Part shown: positions 51,961 through 60,625 of the stretch, in pieces
Layout: each line of letters starts with the position of its first letter
How positions within the stretch are numbered: position 1 is the first letter of the stretch
Assembly: GCF_026319365.1 (NCBI RefSeq)
Contig: NZ_JAPDMS010000001.1
Span: 110,018 to 174,017 of the forward strand
Direction: 5' to 3'
Source of the DNA: Methylophaga sp. OBS1
Lineage (GTDB): Bacteria; Pseudomonadota; Gammaproteobacteria; Nitrosococcales; Methylophagaceae
Length of the DNA stretch: 64,000 nt
Program-made: the position numbers and the translations under genes
Notes under the pieces: generated by a model
Seen by the model: only the letters and a program-made list of their open reading frames with translations
Told to the model about the DNA's origin: nothing
Databases searched by the model: none

Positions 51961-54806
51961 AAGATTCATTCAAGAATATTTTTCGCCTATGTGAAGAGGC
52001 AAAAAAAGCAGGGCAAATAGTAGATGTCGCATTCATTGATAGTCTTGTCGAGCATCTCCGATCCAGCCCTCTACGACAATATGATGATTTTACAGATGAA
52101 GACTGGAAGTTAATCAAGTTCAGGGTTGAGTCCAGTATCAACATTGATATCCAGGAACAGAGCACTTCACTGGTAAGTAAGGATGTTGAGAGATGGCTTA
52201 ATCATAAACGTGCCGATATCTCATGGAACTATTGGAATGCATATAGAGAACTTTTAGTTGATAACGGCCGTTCAGAGAGTGTCATAAATGACACAGAGAA
52301 AGTCATAGATGAAATTCTTGACGCGAGTGGTGACCCGAATTTAACAGGCCCTTGGAAACGCAAAGGCCTGGTAATGGGTAATGTTCAGTCAGGAAAGACT
52401 CAGAATTATCTTGGTCTCATTAATAAAGGTATCGATGCTGGTTATAAGGTAATTATTCTGCTCGGTGGACACCTGAATGAGTTGAGAAAGCAGACTCAGG
52501 AGCGTGTAGATGAGGGAGTGACTGGTCGAGAATCTTCTCACTTGGCTAAATTGAATACAGGCAATGCTGAGAGGGTAGGTGTTGGCTTATATAGAGATAA
52601 GGATCTGGAAGTTTTTACATTTACTTCCACAGAGAGTGACTTTCATAAGAATCTTGAACAGATAAGGTTTCCATTTACACAGGTCAATGCGCCTGTGGTT
52701 CTCGTCATAAAAAAGTGGGCATCGGTTCTCAAGAGTGTGAACAAGTGGATTACAGACAAGCATGATCTTGACCCTGAGAATAATATCAAACTCAAAATGC
52801 CACTTCTCTTGATTGATGATGAGGCTGACTATGCATCCATCAACACAAAGAAAAAAGTATCAAAAGTTACCACCATCAATGCTGGTATCCGAAGTCTGCT
52901 GAATCTGTTTGAGCGTTCAACTTACATCGGTTATACAGCGACACCTTTTGCCAATATCTTTATAGATCCTGACGAGGATGGGGATGAACTGATTGGTGAT
53001 GATCTTTTCCCTGAGAATTTCATGGTGAAGATGCCAATTCCAGATAATTACGTCGGACAAAATCACTTCTTTCTGTCTGAAGAAGATGATGATTCATCCA
53101 GTCCGGTAATTGTTGTTGATGATTACCACACAACCATACCTAACAAGAGTAATAAGTCATCTAAACTGACAGATTTATCAGAGTCTCTGAAAGATGCGGT
53201 CAGAGCTTTTCTTATCGTCACAGCTTGTAGAAGCTGCAGAAAAGAGAGTCGGGCCCATAACACGATGCTAGTCAATATGACGCACCTCACTGCTCTGCAG
53301 GATCAGTTGGCCGGGATGATTGATTCTTATGTAGGTGAAATAAGAAATGCAGCTGATTTTGCACTTGGATACTCTTCAGATAAAGCAGTTATAAAATCAT
53401 CTCTCATCAATCAACTTAGAGAAACTTTTAACAACCGCTTCTATGATATTCCGGAAAGTTTTGAGGATATCTATCCTTTCCTGAAACAGGCAATTTTCAA
53501 GACGGAGGTCTTGGCGGTTCACGGAAAAGGCGACACACTGGATTATAGTCGTTATCAGGAGAATGGTCTGGCTGTAATTGTCGTCGGAGGACACAAGCTT
53601 TCTAGGGGGCTCACCTTGGAAGGACTTACGGTTTCATACTTCACACGTAATTCAAAAATGTACGACACACTGATGCAGATGTGTCGCTGGTTTGGCTACA
53701 GGCCTGGCTATAAAGACCTATGCAAGTTATATCTCACTGAAGAGTCACTTGAATGGTATACCTTCATTTCTGAGGCTATTCAGGAGCTCTATCACGAGCT
53801 TGAGAGAATGTCCCGACAGAAAAAAACGCCAAGCGAGTTTGGCTTGAAGGTTCGTGACTATCCTGGCGCACTCCTTGTAACTGCAAAACAGAAGATGGAT
53901 ACAGCTGAAGCCTATACCAGATCGATGGACTTGTCTGGCTCGAGGATCAGAAGGTTTGAGTTCTTCACTGATGATCAATCAAACAACAATAATATAAATA
54001 CTGTGAATGGATTTATAGCCAACCTTGAGAAGCTTTATAAACACACCAAGACAGATAATGGCTCAACGCTTTTCTATGATGTGAATCATGAGGATGTAAT
54101 AGCGTTCATGCAAATGATGAAGCTCGCTGAGGACGAAATTCCTGATTATCTGATTGAACAGTACATTCAAAAGCTGAAATTGAACGGGTTACCTAACTTC
54201 AGGGTGTGTGTAAAAAATTTCACAGGTAACTCACCTGATACGTGGTGGTCAAAGAAGCTTCTCGAAGAATATAACATTACACTGCCAGGGAACTATACCT
54301 TCCCGTCACCAGTGGGCTTAGTTAAGGCTGCTAAACGAAAACTCACCTATTCAAGAAACAAGCAAACAATGAGACAGCCCAGCTCAGAGTTGGGTGAGAA
54401 AACAGACGAAAGGTTATTTCTTCCCAAAAGTGAGTTTGTAAGCACACGTTCTGATTCGGTTACAGATGACATAAGGCATCCAGACAGAGACTTCCCCGGG
54501 CTAATTTTGTATACCTTCGCTACTGCAGTTGTTAAAGCGAAAAGTGGTGTTAAGGGAACTAAAGGTAATAATGATGGTGTGGATAAGCCTCACTCAGATG
54601 TCACTGTCGGTTATTCATTGTCTTTTCCGGAGCCGGACAACCTCAAAAATAAACCTAAGGATGAAATAGAACGGATCAGAAAAAATACAAAAGTCAGCTA
54701 CCTCACAAATAAGGTGTGGCGTGATATGACGGCCTTTATTGATGATGAGCCAGAATTTGACGAAGGGGCCGGGGTAGAAGAGGAGACAGACGAAAATGAC
54801 AGCTAG
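51942..54806 (+). CDS. Z1-domain superfamily II helicase/ATPase
   Basis: A 954-residue protein of the Z1 (PF10593-type) family. An N-terminal helical region (1-130) precedes the helicase core. The Walker A reads GNVQSGKTQ (146-154), the Walker B a literal DEAD (293-296, LLIDDEADYASI), and motif III is IGYTATPFANIF (329-340). Motifs V and VI lie around 545-600 (GHKLSRGLTLEGL, MQMCRWFGYRPG). The Z1 domain follows, with an acidic C-terminal tail. A role as a DNA translocase acting with the neighbouring ATPase and nuclease is inference from family context. It overlaps the previous gene by 19 bases and the next by 11. Confidence 0.93.
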   Translation: MEKARLEDSFKNIFRLCEEAKKAGQIVDVAFIDSLVEHLRSSPLRQYDDFTDEDWKLIKFRVESSINIDIQEQSTSLVSKDVERWLNHKRADISWNYWNAYRELLVDNGRSESVINDTEKVIDEILDASGDPNLTGPWKRKGLVMGNVQSGKTQNYLGLINKGIDAGYKVIILLGGHLNELRKQTQERVDEGVTGRESSHLAKLNTGNAERVGVGLYRDKDLEVFTFTSTESDFHKNLEQIRFPFTQVNAPVVLVIKKWASVLKSVNKWITDKHDLDPENNIKLKMPLLLIDDEADYASINTKKKVSKVTTINAGIRSLLNLFERSTYIGYTATPFANIFIDPDEDGDELIGDDLFPENFMVKMPIPDNYVGQNHFFLSEEDDDSSSPVIVVDDYHTTIPNKSNKSSKLTDLSESLKDAVRAFLIVTACRSCRKESRAHNTMLVNMTHLTALQDQLAGMIDSYVGEIRNAADFALGYSSDKAVIKSSLINQLRETFNNRFYDIPESFEDIYPFLKQAIFKTEVLAVHGKGDTLDYSRYQENGLAVIVVGGHKLSRGLTLEGLTVSYFTRNSKMYDTLMQMCRWFGYRPGYKDLCKLYLTEESLEWYTFISEAIQELYHELERMSRQKKTPSEFGLKVRDYPGALLVTAKQKMDTAEAYTRSMDLSGSRIRRFEFFTDDQSNNNNINTVNGFIANLEKLYKHTKTDNGSTLFYDVNHEDVIAFMQMMKLAEDEIPDYLIEQYIQKLKLNGLPNFRVCVKNFTGNSPDTWWSKKLLEEYNITLPGNYTFPSPVGLVKAAKRKLTYSRNKQTMRQPSSELGEKTDERLFLPKSEFVSTRSDSVTDDIRHPDRDFPGLILYTFATAVVKAKSGVKGTKGNNDGVDKPHSDVTVGYSLSFPEPDNLKNKPKDEIERIRKNTKVSYLTNKVWRDMTAFIDDEPEFDEGAGVEEETDENDS

Positions 54807-55773
54807 TCTCTACGACTTTTTCAAAGATGATCCTTGGGCTGATATTGAACAAGGCACTTATCCAAAATCTGCTCGCAGGCTTTACTCTGAGGACGATCGC
54901 TTCTGGGTCTCTGTTGATGAAGCAGGTCAGAAACTTTTTTTCATAGAAGAGCCTGTAATCTGCGAGGTGGATACAGACCTCAAAGTGTCCTGTTTACGGG
55001 TAGACATGGTAAAAATGAACAGTTCTACTAGATTAGTCTGCACTCTTGTCGAGGATGAATTAAAAGACAAATTCTCTACTGTTACCAAGGACATCGCTCA
55101 TTATTGTTCCTCACATCAAGGGCTAAAGTTATTCCAGCACGCTGTTGAACGTATTTTATCTTGGGGAGAGTTCTTGAAACCCTCCAGAGAGGGGCTGAGG
55201 CATAGTGAGTTGGTCGGCTTCTGGGGAGAGCTCTATACGCTGAAAAAACATATTTCTCCACACTTACAAATAGACAAAGCAGTGTCAGGCTGGGTTGGAC
55301 CACTTAAGAAAAAACAGGATTTTACGCTTGGGGAAACCAGCATAGAGGTAAAAACTTCCCAATCCGGCGATGGGAATGAGATAAGAATCTCGTCACTGGA
55401 GCAACTCCAGAAACGAACGGAAAAGTTATATTTACTGACTCTGCGTATTGTTAATACTAAAGAACAGGATGATTTGAGTCTTGAAGACCTCTATCTGGAG
55501 ATTGTTCAAGAGTTGGAGTTTTCTCCTGTTTCTAAACGTGATTTCCTGCAGAAAGCTGCATCACTTTATGGAAAAGCAACCCAAAGCCAGTTGAAGACCA
55601 AATTTATAGAAGTCGACCATGCTATATATGAGGTCGATGATGATTTCCCCAGACTCGTTCCTGAAAATATACCTGGTCCTAGTATCGTAAGGGTGAGTTA
55701 TTCAATCGATGAAAATGCACTTGGCAAACATCGTATTCTGGATGGAATAAAGGATCTATTATCAGATGGATGA
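54796..55773 (+). CDS. PD-(D/E)XK motif nuclease (DUF4420)
   Basis: A 325-residue protein. The nuclease core is visible in the middle: E145 in GFWGELYTL, D175 in KKQDFTLGE, then E184 and K186 in TSIEVKTSQS (the ExK pair), followed by ISSLEQL. These are the acid and lysine residues of the PD-(D/E)XK fold. The family is found almost only in Z1/MORC/AIPR operons, so it is probably the DNA-cutting subunit. It overlaps the Z1 gene by 11 bases and the AIPR gene by 8. Confidence 0.9.
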   Translation: MTASLYDFFKDDPWADIEQGTYPKSARRLYSEDDRFWVSVDEAGQKLFFIEEPVICEVDTDLKVSCLRVDMVKMNSSTRLVCTLVEDELKDKFSTVTKDIAHYCSSHQGLKLFQHAVERILSWGEFLKPSREGLRHSELVGFWGELYTLKKHISPHLQIDKAVSGWVGPLKKKQDFTLGETSIEVKTSQSGDGNEIRISSLEQLQKRTEKLYLLTLRIVNTKEQDDLSLEDLYLEIVQELEFSPVSKRDFLQKAASLYGKATQSQLKTKFIEVDHAIYEVDDDFPRLVPENIPGPSIVRVSYSIDENALGKHRILDGIKDLLSDG

Positions 55774-57865
55774 ATTATTAGAATTTAGGGAACAGTTCCT
55801 TAACCGGATTAAACTTGCAGCAGAATCCCACCTCTCAGCTGAAGAAGAGAAGTTTTTTGAAGATATCTCAGAGTCGTTATCTGAGGCCGGTATTTTGGAT
55901 AACGTTGAGTATTCGCCCTACAGGAACTCTAATAAAGGTCTCAAAATAGACGGATACAGTTGGAATGACCTTGAAAAGTCGCTGACAGGAATCATCACTG
56001 ATTACGAAGGCCTGGATGAGATCTCAACCATCAATAAGGCCGATATTCTCAAATTAAGTAAAAAGGTAGAGCGCTTTCTAGATAAGGTTGAAGACAAGTC
56101 GTTCTTGGATGAGCTTGAAGAATCTACCGATAGAGTTATAGCCACGAGTATGGCTTATTTTCTACCTGATGCAATTAAGTGCAGGGTGGTTATTCTTACA
56201 GACAAGAAACTCAGTGACCGGGTTAAGAAAATAGAAATTGAGGACATTAAAGGTTTACCAACCTCAATTGAAATTTGGGACATAGAGCGAATCCGAATAC
56301 TGAATGATTCAGGTACGGAAAATGAACCATTTACAGTTGACTTTATGGAGCTTTGTAAAGGCCTGAGTGTTCTTCCAGCTAACATTAATCCAGAAGATAC
56401 AAGTACATACCTCTGTGTTGTGCCTGGTGAGGTTCTCAGCAAACTTTACGATGAATATGGTCAAAGACTTCTTGAAGCAAATGTTAGGACATTTCTAGAC
56501 TTCAGGTCCTCGGTCAATAACGGCATCAGAAAGGCACTTCTGACCGAGCCTGAAAATTTCTTCTCCTATAACAATGGGTTGACGTGTACCGCTACTGGAA
56601 TCAAAACAGAGGTTATTGATGGCAGAGAGGTGATTACGAGTCTTGATGACTTGCAGATTGTAAACGGGGGCCAGACAACCGCTTCGATATATTTTTCACC
56701 TCGTGAAAAAGGTGGAATAGGAGAGTTGAGGTATAAAGACATAGATCTCTCGAAAGTTTTCGTCCAGATGAAGCTGACAGTCATTACTGAGGAAGAAAAA
56801 AGAGAGATTCTAAAGTCTAAAATTTCACAATACGCTAACACACAAAATGCGATCCAGAAGTCTGATCTTGTATCTAATCATCCTTTCCATCTGAATCTGG
56901 AGAAACTTGCCCTTACAATACCAATGCCTGCAGGTGAATCTGGCTTATCCACGAAGTGGTTTTATGAGCGGGCTCGCGGACAATATGGAACTAGAATACG
57001 AGCTTTGAGTTCTGCGAAACGAAACCAGTTTGAACTTGAGTTTCCCAAAAATCAGAAATTCAATAAAACGGACATGGCAAAGTTTGAGAATACCTGGCGA
57101 ATGAACCCTCATGAGGTTAAAAAGGGTGCCCAAGCTAACCTGAGATTATTAGGGGCAAAAATAGCAGATGAGTATGACAAGGACGACTCAAGCTTTAAGC
57201 ATGCCTTTTACAGAGAGCTGATTGCGAAGGCTATACTCTTCAAATCCGCAGACTCTGCCATCTTAAAGTCAGACTGGTACAAGGAAGAGAAAGGTTTCAA
57301 GGCTGAGACAGTTACATTTACATTGGCACTACTCAGGCACCTTCTTATCAAAGATGGTAAAGACATAAACTTGGAACGAATCTTCAAAAACCAGTCAGTT
57401 TCCTCATCACTTTTAGATGAGATAGTTAGCCTTGCTAAGTTTGTGAGAGAAAAAATACTCGATCCGAATTTTAGACAGGGTGTTGGTAACCCCTCTGAGT
57501 TCTGTAAATCAGAGAAAGGTTGGAATCTTGTCAAAAAACTTGATTACGATTTGAGCCTCATCAACAGAGCAGACTATGTGGATGCAGAGCAGAAAAGAGA
57601 GGCAGAACACAAAAATGATGAGATAAATGAGGCAGGTGCCCAAATTGAGTCACAAACATCCGTTATGGAAGTGACAGCGGATGAGTGGCTCGCAATCAAG
57701 GAGTTTTTTAAAAATATGGGCTATCCGATCGACCATAAAAATGTTGCCTTACCTGAAAAATGCTCTTTCATAAGTAGTGGTAAGTGGTTCCCAAGTGAGA
57801 GGGAGAGCAAAGTGGTGATGGATGTGAGGAAGCAGGCATACCTGAATGGCTTTGATTTTGTCTGA
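55766..57865 (+). CDS. AIPR (abortive infection phage resistance) family protein
   Basis: A 699-residue protein with the AIPR domain in about residues 240-540. Motifs are RTFLDFRSSVNNGIRKAL, NFFSYNNGLTCTATGI and DDLQIVNGGQTTASIYF, the NGxQT pattern typical of PF10592. Related proteins are linked to abortive infection against phage; their biochemistry is not settled. The last ~60 residues (TADEWLAIKEFFKNMGYPID) look like a small separate domain. It is the last gene of the five-gene plus-strand operon and converges on the methyltransferase gene with 26 bases between stop codons. Confidence 0.92.
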   Translation: MDELLEFREQFLNRIKLAAESHLSAEEEKFFEDISESLSEAGILDNVEYSPYRNSNKGLKIDGYSWNDLEKSLTGIITDYEGLDEISTINKADILKLSKKVERFLDKVEDKSFLDELEESTDRVIATSMAYFLPDAIKCRVVILTDKKLSDRVKKIEIEDIKGLPTSIEIWDIERIRILNDSGTENEPFTVDFMELCKGLSVLPANINPEDTSTYLCVVPGEVLSKLYDEYGQRLLEANVRTFLDFRSSVNNGIRKALLTEPENFFSYNNGLTCTATGIKTEVIDGREVITSLDDLQIVNGGQTTASIYFSPREKGGIGELRYKDIDLSKVFVQMKLTVITEEEKREILKSKISQYANTQNAIQKSDLVSNHPFHLNLEKLALTIPMPAGESGLSTKWFYERARGQYGTRIRALSSAKRNQFELEFPKNQKFNKTDMAKFENTWRMNPHEVKKGAQANLRLLGAKIADEYDKDDSSFKHAFYRELIAKAILFKSADSAILKSDWYKEEKGFKAETVTFTLALLRHLLIKDGKDINLERIFKNQSVSSSLLDEIVSLAKFVREKILDPNFRQGVGNPSEFCKSEKGWNLVKKLDYDLSLINRADYVDAEQKREAEHKNDEINEAGAQIESQTSVMEVTADEWLAIKEFFKNMGYPIDHKNVALPEKCSFISSGKWFPSERESKVVMDVRKQAYLNGFDFV

Positions 57866-57891
57866 TTAGGGATAAATGCTACCAATACAGC

Positions 57892-59676
57892 CTAGAAAAG
57901 CCCCTTTTTTTCTAAAATTTTAAGAACATGGTTGGCTATTTGTTTAGCTAGAAATGCTGGTACTGCATTTCCGACTTGTTGGTATTGCCAGCCTCTGGTT
58001 CCCTCAAAGTAATAGTCATCGGGAAAGGTTTGTATTCTGGCTGCCTCTCTGACAGTTAAAGATCTATTTTGACTAGCATCATAATGTATTTGGGCATGAC
58101 CATCTTTTCTTAAGTGACTTGTGATGGTCAGAGGGACCATATCTGAGCCAATAGTCCTGAACCTATCTGCTTGATTACCAGACTCCCAGTTCTTATGGTC
58201 TGGCGATAATGCAAATGGAAAATCTTTACTCTTTGGGAAAGGACTTTTCTGATGTTTGTGTGCATTTGCCCATGATGCAGAAAACATATACCTTTGCAGG
58301 TCACTAATCATGTGCTGCCTGGTATCATGATTTGGAACGCCATCGAGACTTCTATTCAACCAGTTATATAGATCTGGGTATTTATATTTGAAGTTGTCAT
58401 CGTATGGGGGATTGTTGCCTTCTTGCTTACAAAAAAGCGCATTCCCCCTACCTGCATTAATGTCAGTGATATCCCCGGATAGTTTGAGTTGCTCGACTTC
58501 TTTGAGGGTATTAGCAAAGGATGTTCTGATCTTCTCAGCATCCTTGGAATTGAAGTTCGATAATTTTTTATTATTTCTATCGATGACCCGTTCTATTTCT
58601 CTCTTATCAGAGAGAATTGAAATCAAATGGTCTCGATTTTTTTCCCAAGTAGATATCCAGTTTTTATGGCTATCGTTCAATGTTTCACTTTTTTGGCTGA
58701 TACCACTTCTGAGCTTAGGCAAGCCGCTCAGTAACTCACTTGTTGAAGGGGTGGGTAGGACATCTTCCCTCATAAAATCATCAACAGGACCGTACTTGTG
58801 TTTGATACCGAGAAGTATCACGCGCTTGCGAGCTTGAGGAACTCCAAATTTACTTGCGTTAATAACTAATTTCTTATTGCTTTTGTAGAGAGGCCCAGCA
58901 GTATCTGTAGCTGGTTCATCTGGTTCACGGACAAGTGAATATATGTCGTAATGTTCGTTATCCTCAATTTTGTCAGGCCTTACCAGTTCACGTTTGATTC
59001 GTTCAAAAATCAGTTCACCTGTGGCCAGTTTTGCACTCAGTATGCCTTCGACATTTTCCATGACAAAGACATCTGGATCAGCTTCATCAATTACTCTCAA
59101 ATACTCTTGATAGAGGAAAAAACGCTCATCATTTTCAGGTGAGTAATCCTTTATTGCCTTGATTCTATTTCTGCCATTAACGGAATATGCCTGACAAGGT
59201 GGTCCACCAATGACTATTAAGGGTCCAGTAGTTGAAGATTTAATTTGTCTGATACGCTCAATGATTTCCAATTCATCTTGAGTTTCCTTGTCATCTACAT
59301 CGCTGATTGGCTCACCTTTTCGTATTTTTTTCCACTTATCAGGTTTACCCAGTGCTCGAGGTTTTAAAAGAGTTTCTTTGCGAGCTTCGTCCCATTTATC
59401 ACGACATTTCTGGATCATCTCTTCCTTTCTGGCTTTCTTGGTATCTTCATCACTACTGGTGATGTATGGATAGTAGAAGAGTTCACGCTCTTGTTTAGTG
59501 AGTTTTCTATAAAAAGACCGCAATGTCAGCGTGTCATGTGCGTTTTTTTCGTACTCGACAGACATTGCAATTTGAAATGGGGAGTTGGGACGACAGTTGC
59601 TGAAACCTTCACCGAGCCCCCCCGGGCCAGCAAACAAATCGATAACGGTAATTTTATTTTTTGAATTACTTTTCAT
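57892..59676 (-). CDS. dcm: DNA (cytosine-5-)-methyltransferase
   Basis: A C5 methyltransferase that would mark host DNA for this system. It has 594 residues from MKSNSKNKITVIDLFAG. Motif I is DLFAGPGGLGEGF (13-25), motif IV GGPPCQAYS with the catalytic Cys162, and motif VI MENVEGIL. Motif VIII is QARKRVILLG and motif X QVGNAVPAFLAKQIA. The gap between motifs I and IV is about 110 residues longer than in small enzymes and rich in Lys/Glu. The target site is not readable from sequence. The frame extends to 59784 but that part overlaps the vsr start and lacks family similarity. No clear ribosome-binding site is seen. Confidence 0.93.
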   Translation of the reverse strand: MKSNSKNKITVIDLFAGPGGLGEGFSNCRPNSPFQIAMSVEYEKNAHDTLTLRSFYRKLTKQERELFYYPYITSSDEDTKKARKEEMIQKCRDKWDEARKETLLKPRALGKPDKWKKIRKGEPISDVDDKETQDELEIIERIRQIKSSTTGPLIVIGGPPCQAYSVNGRNRIKAIKDYSPENDERFFLYQEYLRVIDEADPDVFVMENVEGILSAKLATGELIFERIKRELVRPDKIEDNEHYDIYSLVREPDEPATDTAGPLYKSNKKLVINASKFGVPQARKRVILLGIKHKYGPVDDFMREDVLPTPSTSELLSGLPKLRSGISQKSETLNDSHKNWISTWEKNRDHLISILSDKREIERVIDRNNKKLSNFNSKDAEKIRTSFANTLKEVEQLKLSGDITDINAGRGNALFCKQEGNNPPYDDNFKYKYPDLYNWLNRSLDGVPNHDTRQHMISDLQRYMFSASWANAHKHQKSPFPKSKDFPFALSPDHKNWESGNQADRFRTIGSDMVPLTITSHLRKDGHAQIHYDASQNRSLTVREAARIQTFPDDYYFEGTRGWQYQQVGNAVPAFLAKQIANHVLKILEKKGLF

Positions 59677-59750
59677 TTTTTGCAGGTCAAAATTTTCAGG
59701 TAATAATACCAGGTTATCCAGTAAAAACCAGGACATGGTGGAGGTCATTT

Positions 59751-60206
59751 GTGGCTGATGTTTTTGACAAAGAAACCAGATCAAAAAATATGTCTCGTAT
59801 CAGGGCAAAAGACACTAAGCCTGAGCTACTAATCAGAAGGGAGCTTCATAAAAGGGGATATAGATATCGCTTACACAGAGCTGACCTCCCTGGTAAACCA
59901 GATATGGTTTTGCCAAAGTTTAGGGCAGTAATTGAGATACGTGGTTGTTTTTGGCATGGGCACAATTGCCACTTATTCAAGTGGCCTAAATCTCGAAGTG
60001 AGTTCTGGGAGAGAAAAATTAATCAGAATATAGTTCGGGATAAGGCAAACACAAAAAAGCTTGAGGAGTTGGGCTGGAGAGTTTTAACGGTCTGGGAATG
60101 TTCGATAAAAGGAAAGACTCGTCTTGGCAGTACGCAACTCATAGAGCGGATAGTTGATTGGATAGTTGCAAATAAAAATAGCAGTTCAATTGAAGGAGAA
60201 ATATAA
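59751..60206 (+). CDS. vsr: Very short patch repair endonuclease
   Basis: Nicks 5' to the T of T:G mismatches formed by deamination of 5-methylcytosine, protecting sites made by the neighbouring methyltransferase. It has 151 residues. The catalytic residues line up with E. coli Vsr: E25 (DTKPEL), D51 (GKPDMV), H69 (CFWHGH). The zinc-ligand cysteines are in IEIRGCFWHGHNCH. I chose the GTG at 59751 because GGAGG lies 6 bases upstream and VADVFDKETRSKNMSRIR is the standard start; a frame from TTG 59661 is longer but unsupported. It is divergent from the methyltransferase gene, with about 74 bases between the starts. Confidence 0.95.
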   Translation: MADVFDKETRSKNMSRIRAKDTKPELLIRRELHKRGYRYRLHRADLPGKPDMVLPKFRAVIEIRGCFWHGHNCHLFKWPKSRSEFWERKINQNIVRDKANTKKLEELGWRVLTVWECSIKGKTRLGSTQLIERIVDWIVANKNSSSIEGEI

Positions 60207-60625
60207 GGCGCATAATCATAAGTCATTGGCTTCACCTTTACCGCCAAGTTCAGCTTATGAAACGGATAATTCTTCTCAAATAAGCTTTAAAATCAATTCA
60301 ATATCATGACTTTTTTATATCTCTCATTGACGGGGCAAGCTGATATTCTCAGTTGGTAGCATATATCAATATCAACACACTAAATTTTAAATTAGCTTCG
60401 CGCCGCCCCAATCGAACAGAAACTACCCTCGGGTGGTTTTTTTGTGTCTGCACCATTAATAGAAATATACAGTTATTTGAATGTTGCTCCGGTGTTCTAT
60501 TGGTAGATTTTCCCCGCCTGATTTTCTTTTTCCACCTGGTAAGCGTCACAGACCGTTCAAAATTGTTGACGAATCCTTCTGTGCTTAGGAAGATAGCCTC
60601 ATAGCCATTGGGAAAGCCAGTCTCT
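60207..60625. other. Non-coding right end of the island and chromosomal junction
   Basis: No credible gene is seen. From 60398 the sequence resembles the tmRNA 3' end and its terminator (CGCCGCCCCAATCGAA, then the 25-base repeat). Past 60450 the DNA returns to chromosomal composition and leads to the GGDEF-EAL gene. Short frames at 60353-60604 (+) and 60349-60759 (-) have no family resemblance. Confidence 0.6.
60425..60449 (+). repeat. Right direct repeat of the ssrA island (attR-like)
   Basis: Identical to 49891-49915. The copy still forms a stem followed by T's, with one weaker pair (CTACCC/GGGTGG), and may terminate transcripts from vsr. Upstream bases differ from the left copy by small gaps, suggesting an old insertion. 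Confidence 0.8.

Larger units (their letters stand above)
49875..60449. mobile_element. Genomic island inserted at the 3' end of ssrA, carrying a MORC/Z1/AIPR defence cluster
   Basis: The island starts at the tmRNA 3' end and ends in a degenerate copy of the same junction. A perfect 25-base repeat occurs at 49891-49915 and 60425-60449. The match extends with gaps into the tmRNA end (CGCCGC...CCAATCGAA on both sides). Its intergenic DNA is visibly A+T-rich, and every gene within belongs to one defence-type cluster. I find no tyrosine or serine recombinase, transposase, excisionase or remnant of one between the repeats. It is therefore either a non-autonomous element moved in trans or a decayed one. 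Confidence 0.8.

Noticed and set aside
59677..59784. Longer N-terminus for the cytosine methyltransferase
   Set aside because: It would overlap the vsr start and ribosome-binding site, and the family begins shortly before motif I.
49916..60424. Integrase, excisionase or transposase inside the island
   Set aside because: Both strands were read for tyrosine-recombinase (R...HxxR...Y), serine-recombinase and DDE patterns in the island genes; every sizeable frame is accounted for by the defence cluster.
60353..60604. 83-residue plus-strand frame and overlapping minus-strand frame at the island edge
   Set aside because: They run across the attR-like repeat, show no domain or signal, and have no ribosome-binding site.
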